Below are positions 42,262 through 50,517 of a stretch of DNA of 64,000 nt, piece by piece. The DNA is taken from NCBI GenBank assembly GCA_002356515.1, contig AP017605.1:62001-126000 (forward strand). Direction: 5' to 3'. Origin of the DNA: Mesorhizobium loti (lineage in GTDB: Bacteria > Pseudomonadota > Alphaproteobacteria > Rhizobiales > Rhizobiaceae). The stretch's first letter is position 1. Every line of letters starts with the position of its first letter. The notes under the pieces are model-generated. The model did not search any database. It was not told where the DNA came from and saw only the letters and a list, made by a program, of their open reading frames with translations. The position numbers and the translations under genes are program-made.

Positions 42262-42391
42262 CGGGGATAGAAATGCGCCGCTGCGATTGCCAATTGCAGC
42301 GGCGGGTTCGCGCGCCGTTGACGCTTCAGCAGGCGCCTGTCCGAGGTCAATCTGGGTGGCAGCGAAGCTTGTCAGGCCGATTAGCCAGATA

Positions 42392-42703
42392 TCAGCCGTA
42401 ATGCAGCTTCGGCTTCGGCTCGGTGCCGGTGAACTGCACACCGACCCGATCGTTGCGGCGCCAGCGGACCTCGCAGCGATAGGCGACGCCGTCGAGCGGC
42501 ACATAAAGCAGGAAACGATCGGGAACCCGCGCCTCGAGCGGTACTTTCAATTCGGCGCCCCCGGCATGCTGGTTGCGTAGCGTAACGGCGATTTCCGAGT
42601 TCTGAATCCCGGTAATAACGGAACCGCCCTTGAGCACGCGCGGACGGTGCTCTCGCTTGGAGGCGTCGGTATCTTGCTTAAGTGGGTCTACGGAGTTCGC
42701 CAT
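42392..42703 (-). CDS. PilZ-domain protein
   Basis: A 103-residue protein: SKREHRPRVLKGGSVI carries the RxxxR c-di-GMP switch (REHRPR), followed by beta strands ending in VPLDGVAYRCEVRWRRNDRVGVQF, where W-R-R-N-D-R-V-G-V-Q-F is the usual PilZ end. Expected to bind cyclic di-GMP, although the second motif (D/NxSxxG) is replaced by NQHAGG. Possible roles in motility or polysaccharide control. Confidence 0.88.
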   Translation of the reverse strand: MANSVDPLKQDTDASKREHRPRVLKGGSVITGIQNSEIAVTLRNQHAGGAELKVPLEARVPDRFLLYVPLDGVAYRCEVRWRRNDRVGVQFTGTEPKPKLHYG

Positions 42704-42802
42704 CGATCAATCGCTAGATTGACCGATTCTTAGCGAAGAAAAATTAGCAAACCATTCATGCGGCACATCACATGGTTGTGAATCCGCGCTGCAAGATGTC
42801 GC

Positions 42803-43291
42803 TTAGGAGAATCTGCGTGGGTCGGCACAGAAATAGGCGATGATCTGGCAAAGATCCGGTTCATTGACCATGCGCACCGCTTCGCTGGAACTGACCCATT
42901 TGCGGGTGCGGGAGTGCTTTTCCTTCCAGCGGTCGGCGATCTTGTCGACGTGCAGCGGAAACACCAGCACCTCGCAAGGCACTTCTTCGCCGGAAGCCAG
43001 CACCTTGGCGTAGAAGTAACGGCCGGCTTCGAGATGGGAGACGCTTCCGCGCAATCCGGCTTCCTCGCCGGCTTCGCGCGCCGCCGCCTCGCAGAGCGGC
43101 TCCTTGGCTTCCGGCCAACCCTTCGGCAACACCCAGCGACCGGTATCACGGCTGGTGATCAGCATGATCTCGACACCATTCCCGGTATCGCGCCAGGGCA
43201 GGGCGGCAACCTGCAGACGGCACGGCGCGGTGCCGAAGAGTCGCCGGACCCTTTCGGCCAGATGGTTGTGCGTCGTTGGCCTTGTCAACAT
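42803..43291 (-). CDS. Nudix hydrolase (diphosphoinositol-polyphosphate-phosphohydrolase-like)
   Basis: A 162-residue protein. The Nudix box GWPEAKEPLCEAAAREAGEE (then AGL) fits GX5EX7REUXEEXGU. The opening RLQVAALPWRDTGNGVEIML and GRWVLPKGW are typical of the DIPP-like group in alphaproteobacteria. Likely substrates are (di)nucleoside polyphosphates or related diphosphates. Independent of neighbours as far as visible. Confidence 0.92.
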   Translation of the reverse strand: MLTRPTTHNHLAERVRRLFGTAPCRLQVAALPWRDTGNGVEIMLITSRDTGRWVLPKGWPEAKEPLCEAAAREAGEEAGLRGSVSHLEAGRYFYAKVLASGEEVPCEVLVFPLHVDKIADRWKEKHSRTRKWVSSSEAVRMVNEPDLCQIIAYFCADPRRFS

Positions 43292-43501
43292 CGGAGAAGC
43301 TAGCCCCAGCCTCCAGAATCGTTTGCCGCCTTACGAATCTTACGGCTAATTGTGACCAATAAAAGTAAAAACTTTGATCAGGCTGGCCGATTTCCGCCAA
43401 CAAGGGTCGATTTCACATGATATCCTGCCCCGCGAGCCCGCCCGCGGAAGCAAATATTGTCATCGGTGACGGCTTAACTGGAAAAAACGGCGTGTTGCGA
43501 A

Positions 43502-44002
43502 TCAGCCGGCGTGGTCGTCGGCGATCGGCTTCTGATAGGTGAAGCCCATGTCCCAGGGGAAATAGATCCAGGTGTCCTGGCTGACCTCGGTGACGAAAGT
43601 GTCGACCAGCGGGCGGCCCTTCGGCTTGGCGTAGACGGTGGCGAAATGCGCCTTGGGCATCATCGCGCGCACGATGCCGGCGGTCTTGCCGGTGTCGGTC
43701 AGGTCGTCGATGATCAGCACGCCGGCGCCGTCGTCGGCGAGCAGCGCGGGCGTGATTTCCTTCAGCACCTGCAACTGCCCCTGGCTGGTGTAGTCGTGGT
43801 AGGAGGCGACGCAGACCGTCTCGATGACACGGATGCCGAGCTCGCGCGCGATGATCGCCGCCGGAACCAGTCCGCCGCGGGTGATGCAGACGATCGCTCT
43901 CCATTGACCCTTGTTGGCGCCCGAAAGCCGCCAGGAAAGCGCGCGGGCGTCACGATGAAACTGGTCCCAGGAGACCGGGAAGGCTTTTTCGGGAAGGGAC
44001 AT
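43502..44002 (-). CDS. gpt: Xanthine phosphoribosyltransferase
   Basis: A 166-residue purine salvage enzyme. [19 protein letters not shown] and the PRPP-binding loop [15 protein letters not shown] are clear, followed by [13 protein letters not shown] and [13 protein letters not shown], typical of Gpt. It converts xanthine or guanine plus PRPP into the nucleotide. Start at 44002 ([15 protein letters not shown]) is preferred over 44023 because GGGAAGG is close upstream. Confidence 0.95.
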   Translation of the reverse strand: MSLPEKAFPVSWDQFHRDARALSWRLSGANKGQWRAIVCITRGGLVPAAIIARELGIRVIETVCVASYHDYTSQGQLQVLKEITPALLADDGAGVLIIDDLTDTGKTAGIVRAMMPKAHFATVYAKPKGRPLVDTFVTEVSQDTWIYFPWDMGFTYQKPIADDHAG

Positions 44003-44118
44003 TTTTCGCGCACTCCGCAGCACGCGAAGGCCGCGTGCAAGAAAACAGGGGAATGCGCGCGGAATTAACTGGAAAACCTTGGGCTTGGCAAGGGTGGCCG
44101 GCCGCGATGGCTGTGGAC

Positions 44119-44952
44119 TTATCGCGACAGGAAGGCCGCCACCTGTGCCGTGCGCAGCACCGTGCGCGTCACCCCGCCGAACAGCAGCTGGCGCAGCCAG
44201 GAATGGCTGTAGGCACCAAGCACCAGGAGATCGGCGCCGCTCTCGGCGACCCGGTTCTGGATCATGTCGTCGACCGAGGTGCCGCCAGATTGCTGCACCG
44301 AGACGCTGACATTGGCGCCGTGGCGCGACAGCGCCGCTGCGATTTCGGCGCCGGCGGCTTCCGGGCTTTCCTCGAGCGTGTCGGGCGGATCGATGACCAA
44401 TATGTCGGTTTTCTCGGCCTCGATGATGAAGGGCAGGGCGTCGAAGGCGGCACGCGCGGCCTCCTTGCTGCCGTTCCAGGCGAGCAGCACACGCTTGAAA
44501 GTGGTGACCAGCGGACCCGCGCTCGGCACCACCAGCACCGGGCGGCCGGCATCATAGACCAGCGTGTCGACATCGGCGCTCGGGTCGCCGCCGGTCTCAC
44601 GCTGGGCGGCGATGATCAGATCGGCGGCACGCACGTTCGAAATCCCGGTCAGCGCGCTGTCGCCGGAAAAGCTCTCCAGGCTGCGCCACTCGAAGGAGAG
44701 GCCGGAATCCTCGATGCGCCGGAGAAAGACGGCCTGCAGCTTGTCGGCCCGCTCCCGGTTCATGTCGGCCGACACCTGCAGGAACTCGGTGTCCGGGAAA
44801 CCGGTCGCCGAAGTGTAGGGCACCGGAAGCGCCTCGGCATGGATGCCGATCAGATGGCTCTCGAAGCGGCTGGCGAGTGGAATGGCGCAGTCGAGCACGC
44901 GCTCGGCGTCCTGCTCGTTCTGCAGAATGGCAACGATGGTCTTGAAGCGCAT
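44119..44952 (-). CDS. Universal stress protein with two USP domains
   Basis: A 277-residue tandem USP. First domain starts [20 protein letters not shown]; second starts [20 protein letters not shown] and ends with the ATP-binding motif [18 protein letters not shown] (GxxGx9GS/T-like; here VTRTVL closes it). Cytoplasmic stress-adaptation protein that may bind ATP. Separated from the gpt gene by about 115 bp on the same strand. Confidence 0.93.
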   Translation of the reverse strand: MRFKTIVAILQNEQDAERVLDCAIPLASRFESHLIGIHAEALPVPYTSATGFPDTEFLQVSADMNRERADKLQAVFLRRIEDSGLSFEWRSLESFSGDSALTGISNVRAADLIIAAQRETGGDPSADVDTLVYDAGRPVLVVPSAGPLVTTFKRVLLAWNGSKEAARAAFDALPFIIEAEKTDILVIDPPDTLEESPEAAGAEIAAALSRHGANVSVSVQQSGGTSVDDMIQNRVAESGADLLVLGAYSHSWLRQLLFGGVTRTVLRTAQVAAFLSR

Positions 44953-45035
44953 GGTGATCCCTCAATCTGGTGAGCCTTGGAGCTCACGTGCAGGAAAACG
45001 CCGCGGCGCCGTGCTTGGTTCCGGCCTGAACCGGC

Positions 45036-45779
45036 TCAACTCGCCTTGGCGGCGAAACCCGCCACCATCGCCTCGACATCGGCGCGCGCGGCGTCAAGCG
45101 CCTCCTGGCTGCGGGCGCGAACGACCAGTTCGGTCCAGAACTTGCCGTCGCCATATTTCGGATAGGAGCCGATGATCGTGTCCGGATGCGCCTTCTGGAT
45201 CTCGCCCAATGGTCCGCCGACTAGGCCTTCGCCGAACGGACAGTGCACCGTCGCCGACAGCATCTTCGTGCCGGTCTTCAGCGTCGGCACGACATTGTCG
45301 AGCATGGCCTGGAAAATCGAGGGCACGCCGGCCATGACATGGACGTTGCCGATGCGAAAACCGGGCGCCACGGATACCGGGTTGTCGATATGGTCGGCGC
45401 CGCGCGGCATCCGCGCCATGCGCTTGCGCGCCTCGGTGTATTCGATGCCGCGCGCCGCATAGCTTGCCTCCAGCAGCGCATAGGCCTTGGCGTCGTATTC
45501 GCAGGGCACGCCGAACGCCTTGGCAATCGAATCGGCGGTGATGTCGTCATGGGTCGGGCCGATGCCGCCGGTGGTGAACACATAGCTGTAGCGCGCACGC
45601 ACCGCATTCACCGCAGCTATGATCTCGTCTTCCTCGTCGGGAACGATGCGCACTTCCTTCAGGTCGATGCCGACGGCGGTCATGATGTCGGCGAGGTGGC
45701 CGATGTTCTTGTCCTTGGTGCGGCCGGACAGAATCTCATCGCCGATGACAAGCATGGCGGCGGTAACGATTTCAGGCAT
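45036..45779 (-). CDS. CinA-like molybdopterin-binding-fold protein
   Basis: A 247-residue protein. ITAAMLVIGDEILSGRTKDK, then FTTGGIGPTHDDITADSIAK is the CinA N-terminal (MoCF_BD) signature, and VHVMAGVPSIFQAMLDNV follows. The C-terminal nicotinamide-nucleotide amidase domain of full-length CinA is absent, as in many alphaproteobacterial stand-alone versions. Some CinA N-terminal domains are ADP-ribose pyrophosphatases; a role here is not established. Confidence 0.92.
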   Translation of the reverse strand: MPEIVTAAMLVIGDEILSGRTKDKNIGHLADIMTAVGIDLKEVRIVPDEEDEIIAAVNAVRARYSYVFTTGGIGPTHDDITADSIAKAFGVPCEYDAKAYALLEASYAARGIEYTEARKRMARMPRGADHIDNPVSVAPGFRIGNVHVMAGVPSIFQAMLDNVVPTLKTGTKMLSATVHCPFGEGLVGGPLGEIQKAHPDTIIGSYPKYGDGKFWTELVVRARSQEALDAARADVEAMVAGFAAKAS

Positions 45780-45940
45780 GGAAGGCTCCGGCAGGACGGG
45801 GTCGCCTCAGATAGCGCGGCGCGTGGCTGTCGGCAATGCCGCGCGGGCGGCGAACGTTCCGTGCCTGGATACGCCCGTTTGCGAGGTTGCAGCGCAACCG
45901 GATGCGGGTAAGCTCGAACCGGTTCTGGTCCGGGTGAACA

Positions 45941-46945
45941 ATGCTGATATCGATCCTGTCGTGGCTGCTGGCCCTGTTGTTGCTGCTGGCGGTCCTGGGG
46001 ATCGCCTCTCTGATGCTGGCGACATTGTGGATCGCGGCCAAGGCGCAGAGACTGGTGCCGCCGGTCGGAAAATTCGTCGAGATCGACGGCAACCGCATCC
46101 ACTATGTCGACGTGGGCGAGGGCAGGCCGATCGTCTTCCTGCACGGGCTTGGTGCGCAACTCCATCACTTCCGGCACACTTTGTTCGGGCATTTCGGCCC
46201 GGGCTACCGGCTGATCGCGCTCGATCGTCCGGGATCGGGCTATTCGGTGCGGGCGAACGGTGCTACCGGCCGGTTGCCCGAACAGGCGGAATTGGTGCGC
46301 CGCTTCATCGAAAAACTGGGGCTGGAAAGGCCGCTGGTGGTGGGCCACTCGCTGGGTGGCGCCATCACGCTGACCCTCGCCGTGGAGCATCCCGAGGCGA
46401 TTTCGGGCGTCGCCTTGCTGGCGCCGTTGACGCATCTGGAAACCAGGACACGCCTGCGGTTTGACCTACTCTACATTCCCTCACGCCTGCAGCGCTGGAT
46501 CATGGCCTACACCGTGGCGATACCCCTGAGCCTGCGCTATGCGCGGCCGACAATGGAATTCATCTTCACGCCGCAGGCTTTTCCGACGGACTACATGGTT
46601 GACGGCGGCGGCTGGCTTGGGCTGCGGCCTGCCCATTTCCAGGCGACATCGGCCGACGTCGTGGCCGTGGAACAAGATCTCGGCCGCATCGAGCTGCGCT
46701 ATGGCGAGATTGCCATGCCGGTCGGCATCCTGTTTGGAACCGCCGACCGCGTCATCGACATCCGCACCCATGGCGAGCCGATGCAAGACAAGATCGCGGG
46801 ACTCGATTTCGAGCCCGTCGACGGCGTCGGCCATATGCCGCAGTTCGTCGAGCCCAGGTGGGTGATCGATTTCATCGAGCGGATTGCCGCCCGCGCGTTT
46901 GCATCACCACAGCCTCACGACAATTTCAATGAACCAACCGGCTGA
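45941..46945 (+). CDS. Membrane-anchored alpha/beta hydrolase
   Basis: A 334-residue protein with an N-terminal anchor (WLLALLLLLAVLGIASLMLA). The hydrolase core has IVFLHGLGAQLHHFRHTLFG (oxyanion loop), LIALDRPGSGYSV, VVGHSLGGAITLTLA (nucleophile GHSLGG) and ILFGTADRVIDI plus GVGHMPQFVEP (Asp and His). Typical fold order, substrate unknown. It starts 161 bp after the divergent CinA-like gene start. Confidence 0.9.
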   Translation: MLISILSWLLALLLLLAVLGIASLMLATLWIAAKAQRLVPPVGKFVEIDGNRIHYVDVGEGRPIVFLHGLGAQLHHFRHTLFGHFGPGYRLIALDRPGSGYSVRANGATGRLPEQAELVRRFIEKLGLERPLVVGHSLGGAITLTLAVEHPEAISGVALLAPLTHLETRTRLRFDLLYIPSRLQRWIMAYTVAIPLSLRYARPTMEFIFTPQAFPTDYMVDGGGWLGLRPAHFQATSADVVAVEQDLGRIELRYGEIAMPVGILFGTADRVIDIRTHGEPMQDKIAGLDFEPVDGVGHMPQFVEPRWVIDFIERIAARAFASPQPHDNFNEPTG

Positions 46946-46999
46946 CTGCCGGGTTTACCCCGTGTCGCACCCAAGGCGACCAAGACACGGAGCAATTCA

Positions 47000-47284
47000 A
47001 TGTACAGGAAACTTCTCGCAGCATCGGTTCTGACAATCGGTCTCGCCACATCGGCGATGGCACAATCGTCGGACGGTACCTATTCCAATCATCAAGATTG
47101 GCTTCATCACAACTGGCTCTGGGGCAACGAGGATTCCTCGGGCGTTGACCAGAACACGACGGGCAGCATCAAAGGCGACACCGTTGGCGGTCCCGGTGGC
47201 CCGGCAGGACCTTGTGCCTATAACTCAGCCGGTCCTGATGCGAACCATCAGGGAAATGTCAACGACCAGTATTGCGGTAAATAG
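47000..47284 (+). CDS. Small secreted protein, 94 aa, unknown
   Basis: Signal peptide KLLAASVLTIGLATSAMA, then QSSDGTYSNHQDWLHHNWLW and a glycine-rich GGPGGPAGP segment with two late cysteines (PCAYNS, QYCGK). ATG 47000 follows an ACGGAG site. It looks like other small rhizobial periplasmic proteins of unknown role. Confidence 0.75.
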   Translation: MYRKLLAASVLTIGLATSAMAQSSDGTYSNHQDWLHHNWLWGNEDSSGVDQNTTGSIKGDTVGGPGGPAGPCAYNSAGPDANHQGNVNDQYCGK

Positions 47285-47354
47285 TCGACCGCGAGGGCTC
47301 GCAACCGGCCACGAGACGTCTCTCTCTCCAGACGTCCGTGGCCTGCGGCCTTCT

Positions 47355-47487
47355 TAGAGCAATTCCAAGAAAAAGTGTGTGCGGTTTTCCCAAGGGCAAA
47401 GCGCATAGCGCTTTGCCCTTGGGAATTGCGTTAAAACAAAGAGTTAGAGCAGTTCGCCGTTTCCGTGAAACGGTGAAAATGATCTAG
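47355..47487. repeat. Intergenic palindromic repeat (RIME-like), with 18-bp hairpin
   Basis: Contains a perfect inverted repeat 47387-47404 and 47408-47425 (TTCCCAAGGGCAAAGCGC, 3-base loop), then a second imperfect one around TTCGCCGTTTC and GAAACGGTGAA (about 47453-47478), with AGAGCA-type ends. From memory, near-identical elements are frequent between genes in Mesorhizobium genomes. It lies between the small secreted-protein gene and a convergent DUF2188 gene. Confidence 0.75.
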
Positions 47488-47495
47488 CGGTAAAA

Positions 47496-47735
47496 TTAGT
47501 CGGAGACCTCGGTCTGCGGCCGGTCCCTGCCATCGGCCAGTTCCTCGTGCCACTTGCCGTCGGCATCCTCATACTGGATACCGTCCGTCGCGCCTGCCAC
47601 CTGCTGCTCGGCCGACGCGATCTCGGCGGCGCGCAACGCGTCCTGATGGGTGGGAAACGTTTCCGAGAAGGTCGTACCGACCTTGTAGGCCCAGCCGCCG
47701 TCATGCTCGACGATCTTGTAAGTCAGCTTCGCCAT
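47496..47735 (-). CDS. DUF2188-family small protein (79 aa)
   Basis: MAKLTYKIVEHDGGWAYKVG, TFSETFPTHQDALRAAEIAS, then IQYEDADGKWHEELADGRDR. The pattern (a beta hairpin, a helix with HxDA, and a DADGKWH ending) fits DUF2188. GGAGG lies just before the ATG at 47735. Function unknown. The gene ends beside the RIME-like repeat. Confidence 0.85.
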   Translation of the reverse strand: MAKLTYKIVEHDGGWAYKVGTTFSETFPTHQDALRAAEIASAEQQVAGATDGIQYEDADGKWHEELADGRDRPQTEVSD

Positions 47736-47764
47736 AAAAACCTCCGGTTGAAAGGTCCGCCTGC

Positions 47765-48043
47765 TCAATGCAGCCGGTCGTCGGAAAGCTTGTCGTCTGG
47801 CACCAGTACTTCCGATTCCCTGGCGGCCTCGATCAATGCCCGTCGCGCTTCCGCTGTCGAACGATAACCTTCCAGCACTTTGAGGCAAGTGTCGAGGGCA
47901 TCACGATGGCGCGGGCCGCGATTGAGCGGCCACACCGTCATCAGACACTCCGCCGCTTCCTGGGCGCTGCGGATATGGCGATATTTACCGACATGGCCGA
48001 GTTCGACCACCACCGGCGCTTCAAAGGGTTTGTTGTCCATCAT
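47765..48043 (-). CDS. DUF982-family protein
   Basis: About 92 residues. FEAPVVVELGHVGKYRHIRS, AQEAAECLMTVWPLNRGPRH and LDTCLKVLEGYRSTAEARRA, then LIEAARESEVLV, follow the DUF982 pattern common in rhizobia. The start is uncertain: MMDNKPF (48043) or MDNKPF (48040), with no strong ribosome site; the gene begins next to the repeat at 48100-48190. Paired with the DUF2188 gene, 29 bp apart. Confidence 0.82.
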   Translation of the reverse strand: MMDNKPFEAPVVVELGHVGKYRHIRSAQEAAECLMTVWPLNRGPRHRDALDTCLKVLEGYRSTAEARRALIEAARESEVLVPDDKLSDDRLH

Positions 48044-48099
48044 GGCCGCAACGCAAAACAGCCAATTTGGTTGCAAAAGTGGCGCGGAACCTGCGCCCA

Positions 48100-48190
48100 A
48101 AAGTCGCGTCGCGTTTGCGACGCGCTCTAGGTCTTTGTTTGATGCATGTCGTCGTCTCAAAACCGGGACCCGCTTTTGGGTGACATGCAT
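48100..48190. repeat. Second intergenic palindromic repeat (RIME-like)
   Basis: Holds CGCGTCGC/GCGACGCG (48105-48112 and 48117-48124) with a GTTT loop, then ATGCATGTC at 48142-48150 matched by GACATGCAT at 48182-48190, enclosing TCTCAAAA and TTTTGGG. From memory this ATGCATGTC...GACATGCAT element is widespread in Mesorhizobium. It sits between the DUF982 and SH3-domain genes, both on the minus strand. Confidence 0.75.
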
Positions 48191-48197
48191 CGGTGTC

Positions 48198-48515
48198 TCA
48201 GTAGTCGCAATCGTTGCGCAGCCAGCGTGCGTTCGCCCAGCCGGTCGTGCCGCCGATTTCGACCTGGTACCAGTTGCCGCGCCGGTCGAAGATTTCGACG
48301 TGATCGCCGTTGAACAACTGGCCGATCATCCGCGATGACGAATTCGGCCGTGTCCGCACGGCGAGAAAGCCGCTGCCGGTGGCCAGATTGTAGCGGCCGG
48401 ACAGGCCGTGCACCGTCCCCTCGCAATATTGCGCGACGCTCGGCGTCGACGTACCGAGCCAAAACCCGGCCACGGCCACAATAGCTGCAGCCGGCAAGAA
48501 TGCCCTGAACGACAT
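48198..48515 (-). CDS. Secreted SH3-domain (SH3_3) protein, 105 aa
   Basis: Signal peptide (AFLPAAAIVAVAGFWLG, then TSTPSVA) followed by a bacterial SH3 domain: GSGFLAVRTRPNSSSRMIGQ, LFNGDHVEIFDRRGNWYQVE and GTTGWANARWL. Cysteines at both ends (QYCEGT, NDCDY) may pair. Such proteins often bind cell-wall peptides. GGGAGG precedes ATG 48515. Confidence 0.9.
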   Translation of the reverse strand: MSFRAFLPAAAIVAVAGFWLGTSTPSVAQYCEGTVHGLSGRYNLATGSGFLAVRTRPNSSSRMIGQLFNGDHVEIFDRRGNWYQVEIGGTTGWANARWLRNDCDY

Positions 48516-48646
48516 GATTTCCTCCCAAGCCCGGCCGCGCCCGCCGCAGCCTCACCCAAGGTAACAGTTTGCGGCCGGAATTGAAGCGGGCGTCTGCAAA
48601 TCGGCTAGGCTGCATCGGGAGGCCCCGATATCAAGAGAATGGCCGA

Positions 48647-49750
48647 TCAGCCGGCCGCCTTCATCCAGTGCTCCATCGTCGTCACCGAGCGGGCGAGCTG
48701 TGGCGCCGGATGGATCTTTTCGCTGAATGTGGCGGCTGCGCGCCAGCCCCAGCGGGGATCGGCAAGGAAGGCACGCGCCAGCGCCACCATGTCGGCGCGG
48801 CCTTCCGCGATAACAGCCTCGGCCTGCTTGGGATCGTCGATCAGGCCGACCGCGCGGGTCGGGATGCCGGCGCCCTTGCGCACGGCTTCCGCCAGATGCA
48901 CCTGATAGCCGGGGCCGGTGGGCAGTTTCTGCAAAGGCGAATTGCCGCCGCTGGAGCAGCAGAGATAGGCGACGCCTTCGGCCTTCAAAGCTTTCGCCAC
49001 CTCGATCGCGTCCTCGACGTCGAAGCCGCCGTCGACCCAGTCCTTCACCGACAGCCGCGTGCCGAGCATCAGCTTCGGCACCGCTTTCTTCACCGCTTTG
49101 GCGATTTCGACGACAAGACGCATCCGGTTTTCCAGCGAGCCGCCCCAGCGGTCCGTACGCTGGTTGGACAGTGGCGACAGGAACTGGAAGATCAGGTAGC
49201 CGTGCGCTGCGTGCAGTTCGATGAAATCGAAGCCGGCGCGTTCGGCCCGCCTTGCGGCTTCGGCGAACCGTTCGATAACCTGCAGGATTTCTTCCTCATT
49301 GAGCGCGCGCGGCACGTTCCAGCCGGTGTCGTAGGCGACGGCCGAGGCCGAGACGGTCTGCCAGGGGTCTTCGTTTGGCTGCAATGGCCCGCCGCCCTCC
49401 CAAGGCTTGCGGTTCGAGGCCTTGCGGCCGGCATGCGCCAGCTGCGTGCCGAATTTCGTGTCCGGCGCGGCGACGCGTCGTGCCGCGTCCAGTGTGCGGC
49501 GTGCAGCGGCTTCGTTGTCGTCGGAGTAAAGCCCGAGGCAGCCATGGGTGATGCGCCCGCGCCGCTCGACATCGGTCATCTCCACCGTGACCATGCCGGC
49601 GCCGGACATGGCCAGGTTCATCCAGTGGTAAAGATGCCAGTCGCTGGCGCAGCCGTCCTCGGCGGAATACTGGCACATCGGCGCCACGGCGATGCGGTTG
49701 GGGAAGGTGAGGCCGTCGAGGGTGATCGGCTGGAAAAGCGATGCGGTCAT
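48647..49750 (-). CDS. Old-yellow-enzyme-type NADH:flavin oxidoreductase, YqjM-like
   Basis: A 367-residue FMN enzyme. FPNRIAVAPMCQYSAEDG has the Cys and Tyr of the YqjM class; GFDFIELHAAHGYLIFQFL and RTDRWGGSLENRMRLVVEI are family motifs, and ADMVALARAFLADPRWGWRA closes the barrel. These enzymes reduce activated C=C bonds with NAD(P)H. Start at 49750 gives MTASLFQPITLDGLTFP. Independent of neighbours. Confidence 0.94.
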   Translation of the reverse strand: MTASLFQPITLDGLTFPNRIAVAPMCQYSAEDGCASDWHLYHWMNLAMSGAGMVTVEMTDVERRGRITHGCLGLYSDDNEAAARRTLDAARRVAAPDTKFGTQLAHAGRKASNRKPWEGGGPLQPNEDPWQTVSASAVAYDTGWNVPRALNEEEILQVIERFAEAARRAERAGFDFIELHAAHGYLIFQFLSPLSNQRTDRWGGSLENRMRLVVEIAKAVKKAVPKLMLGTRLSVKDWVDGGFDVEDAIEVAKALKAEGVAYLCCSSGGNSPLQKLPTGPGYQVHLAEAVRKGAGIPTRAVGLIDDPKQAEAVIAEGRADMVALARAFLADPRWGWRAAATFSEKIHPAPQLARSVTTMEHWMKAAG

Positions 49751-49911
49751 GAACAGGGCTCCGGGGAGAGGGAACGCGTTATCTAGGTGATGGATATCTT
49801 GCATACCACACACGAGAGAGTGAAACGCTTGCTGGACCAATCGCTGCCCCAATTGCGCCGGCGCCGGTTCGCGGCTACGCCTGCGCCCGGCGGCAAATAT
49901 CGAGGTGCCCA

Positions 49912-50490
49912 ATGGAAGATCGTATTCGTATCCGTTCGGAAGAGGTTCTTTCAGACGACTGGGCGGTGCTGAAAAAGACCGTGCTCGACTATCGCCGGCG
50001 CGACGGGCAGTGGGAGACGCAGATCCGCCAGACCTATGATCGGGGCGACGGCGCGGTGATCCTGCCCTACGACCCCCAGCGTTCGACGGTGCTCCTGGTG
50101 CGCCAGTTCCGCTATCCTGCCTACGTCACGGGCCACCGCGAACCGCTGATCGAGGCTTGTGCCGGGCTGCTCGACGAAAACGATCCCGAGACCGCCATCC
50201 GCAAGGAAGCCGAGGAAGAACTCGGCTACCGGTTGAAGGATATTGAGCGGCTGTTTTCGCCTTACATGAGCCCGGGCAGCGTCACCGAGCGGCTGTGGTT
50301 CTTCGTTGCCCGCTATTCGCCCGCCGACCGCATCTCGGCCGGCGGCGGCGCGCCGGAAGAGGGCGAGGACATCGAGGTCCTGGAAATGCCGCTCGACGAA
50401 GCGCTGGCCGGCATCGCCGCCGGCCGCATCGTCGATGCGAAGACCATCATTTTGATCCAGCATCTGAAATTGCACCCGATGAAGGCCTAA
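49912..50490 (+). CDS. NudK-like Nudix hydrolase (GDP-mannose pyrophosphatase type)
   Basis: A 192-residue protein. VRQFRYPAYVTGHREPLIEA and the Nudix box region CAGLLDENDPETAIRKEAEE (then ELGY) fit NudK, as do FSPYMSPGSVTERLWFFVAR and GEDIEVLEMPLDEAL. NudK hydrolyses GDP-mannose and similar nucleotide sugars. It begins 162 bp from the divergent OYE start. RBS GAGGTG. Confidence 0.9.
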   Translation: MEDRIRIRSEEVLSDDWAVLKKTVLDYRRRDGQWETQIRQTYDRGDGAVILPYDPQRSTVLLVRQFRYPAYVTGHREPLIEACAGLLDENDPETAIRKEAEEELGYRLKDIERLFSPYMSPGSVTERLWFFVARYSPADRISAGGGAPEEGEDIEVLEMPLDEALAGIAAGRIVDAKTIILIQHLKLHPMKA

Positions 50491-50517
50491 TCTCTCGAGG
50501 CTCGCCGGGCATTTGCC

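Larger units (their letters stand above)
41717..42391. other. 675-bp intergenic region upstream of nrdJ
   Basis: No convincing protein gene. It holds the candidate NrdR boxes (separate entries), one perfect DnaA box at 42253-42261 and, next to it, a TGTGTGTCACACA-type inverted repeat near 42240. The stretch 41980-42060 is AT-rich (TATAGTATTAACAGACAATT). Short reading frames here (for example on the plus strand from 42168) have no ribosome site and no protein-like pattern. Confidence 0.6.

Noticed and set aside
41717..42391. Cobalamin riboswitch ahead of the B12-dependent reductase
   Set aside because: I found no B12-box (GCCACTG-like) sequence on the nrdJ strand in the gap.
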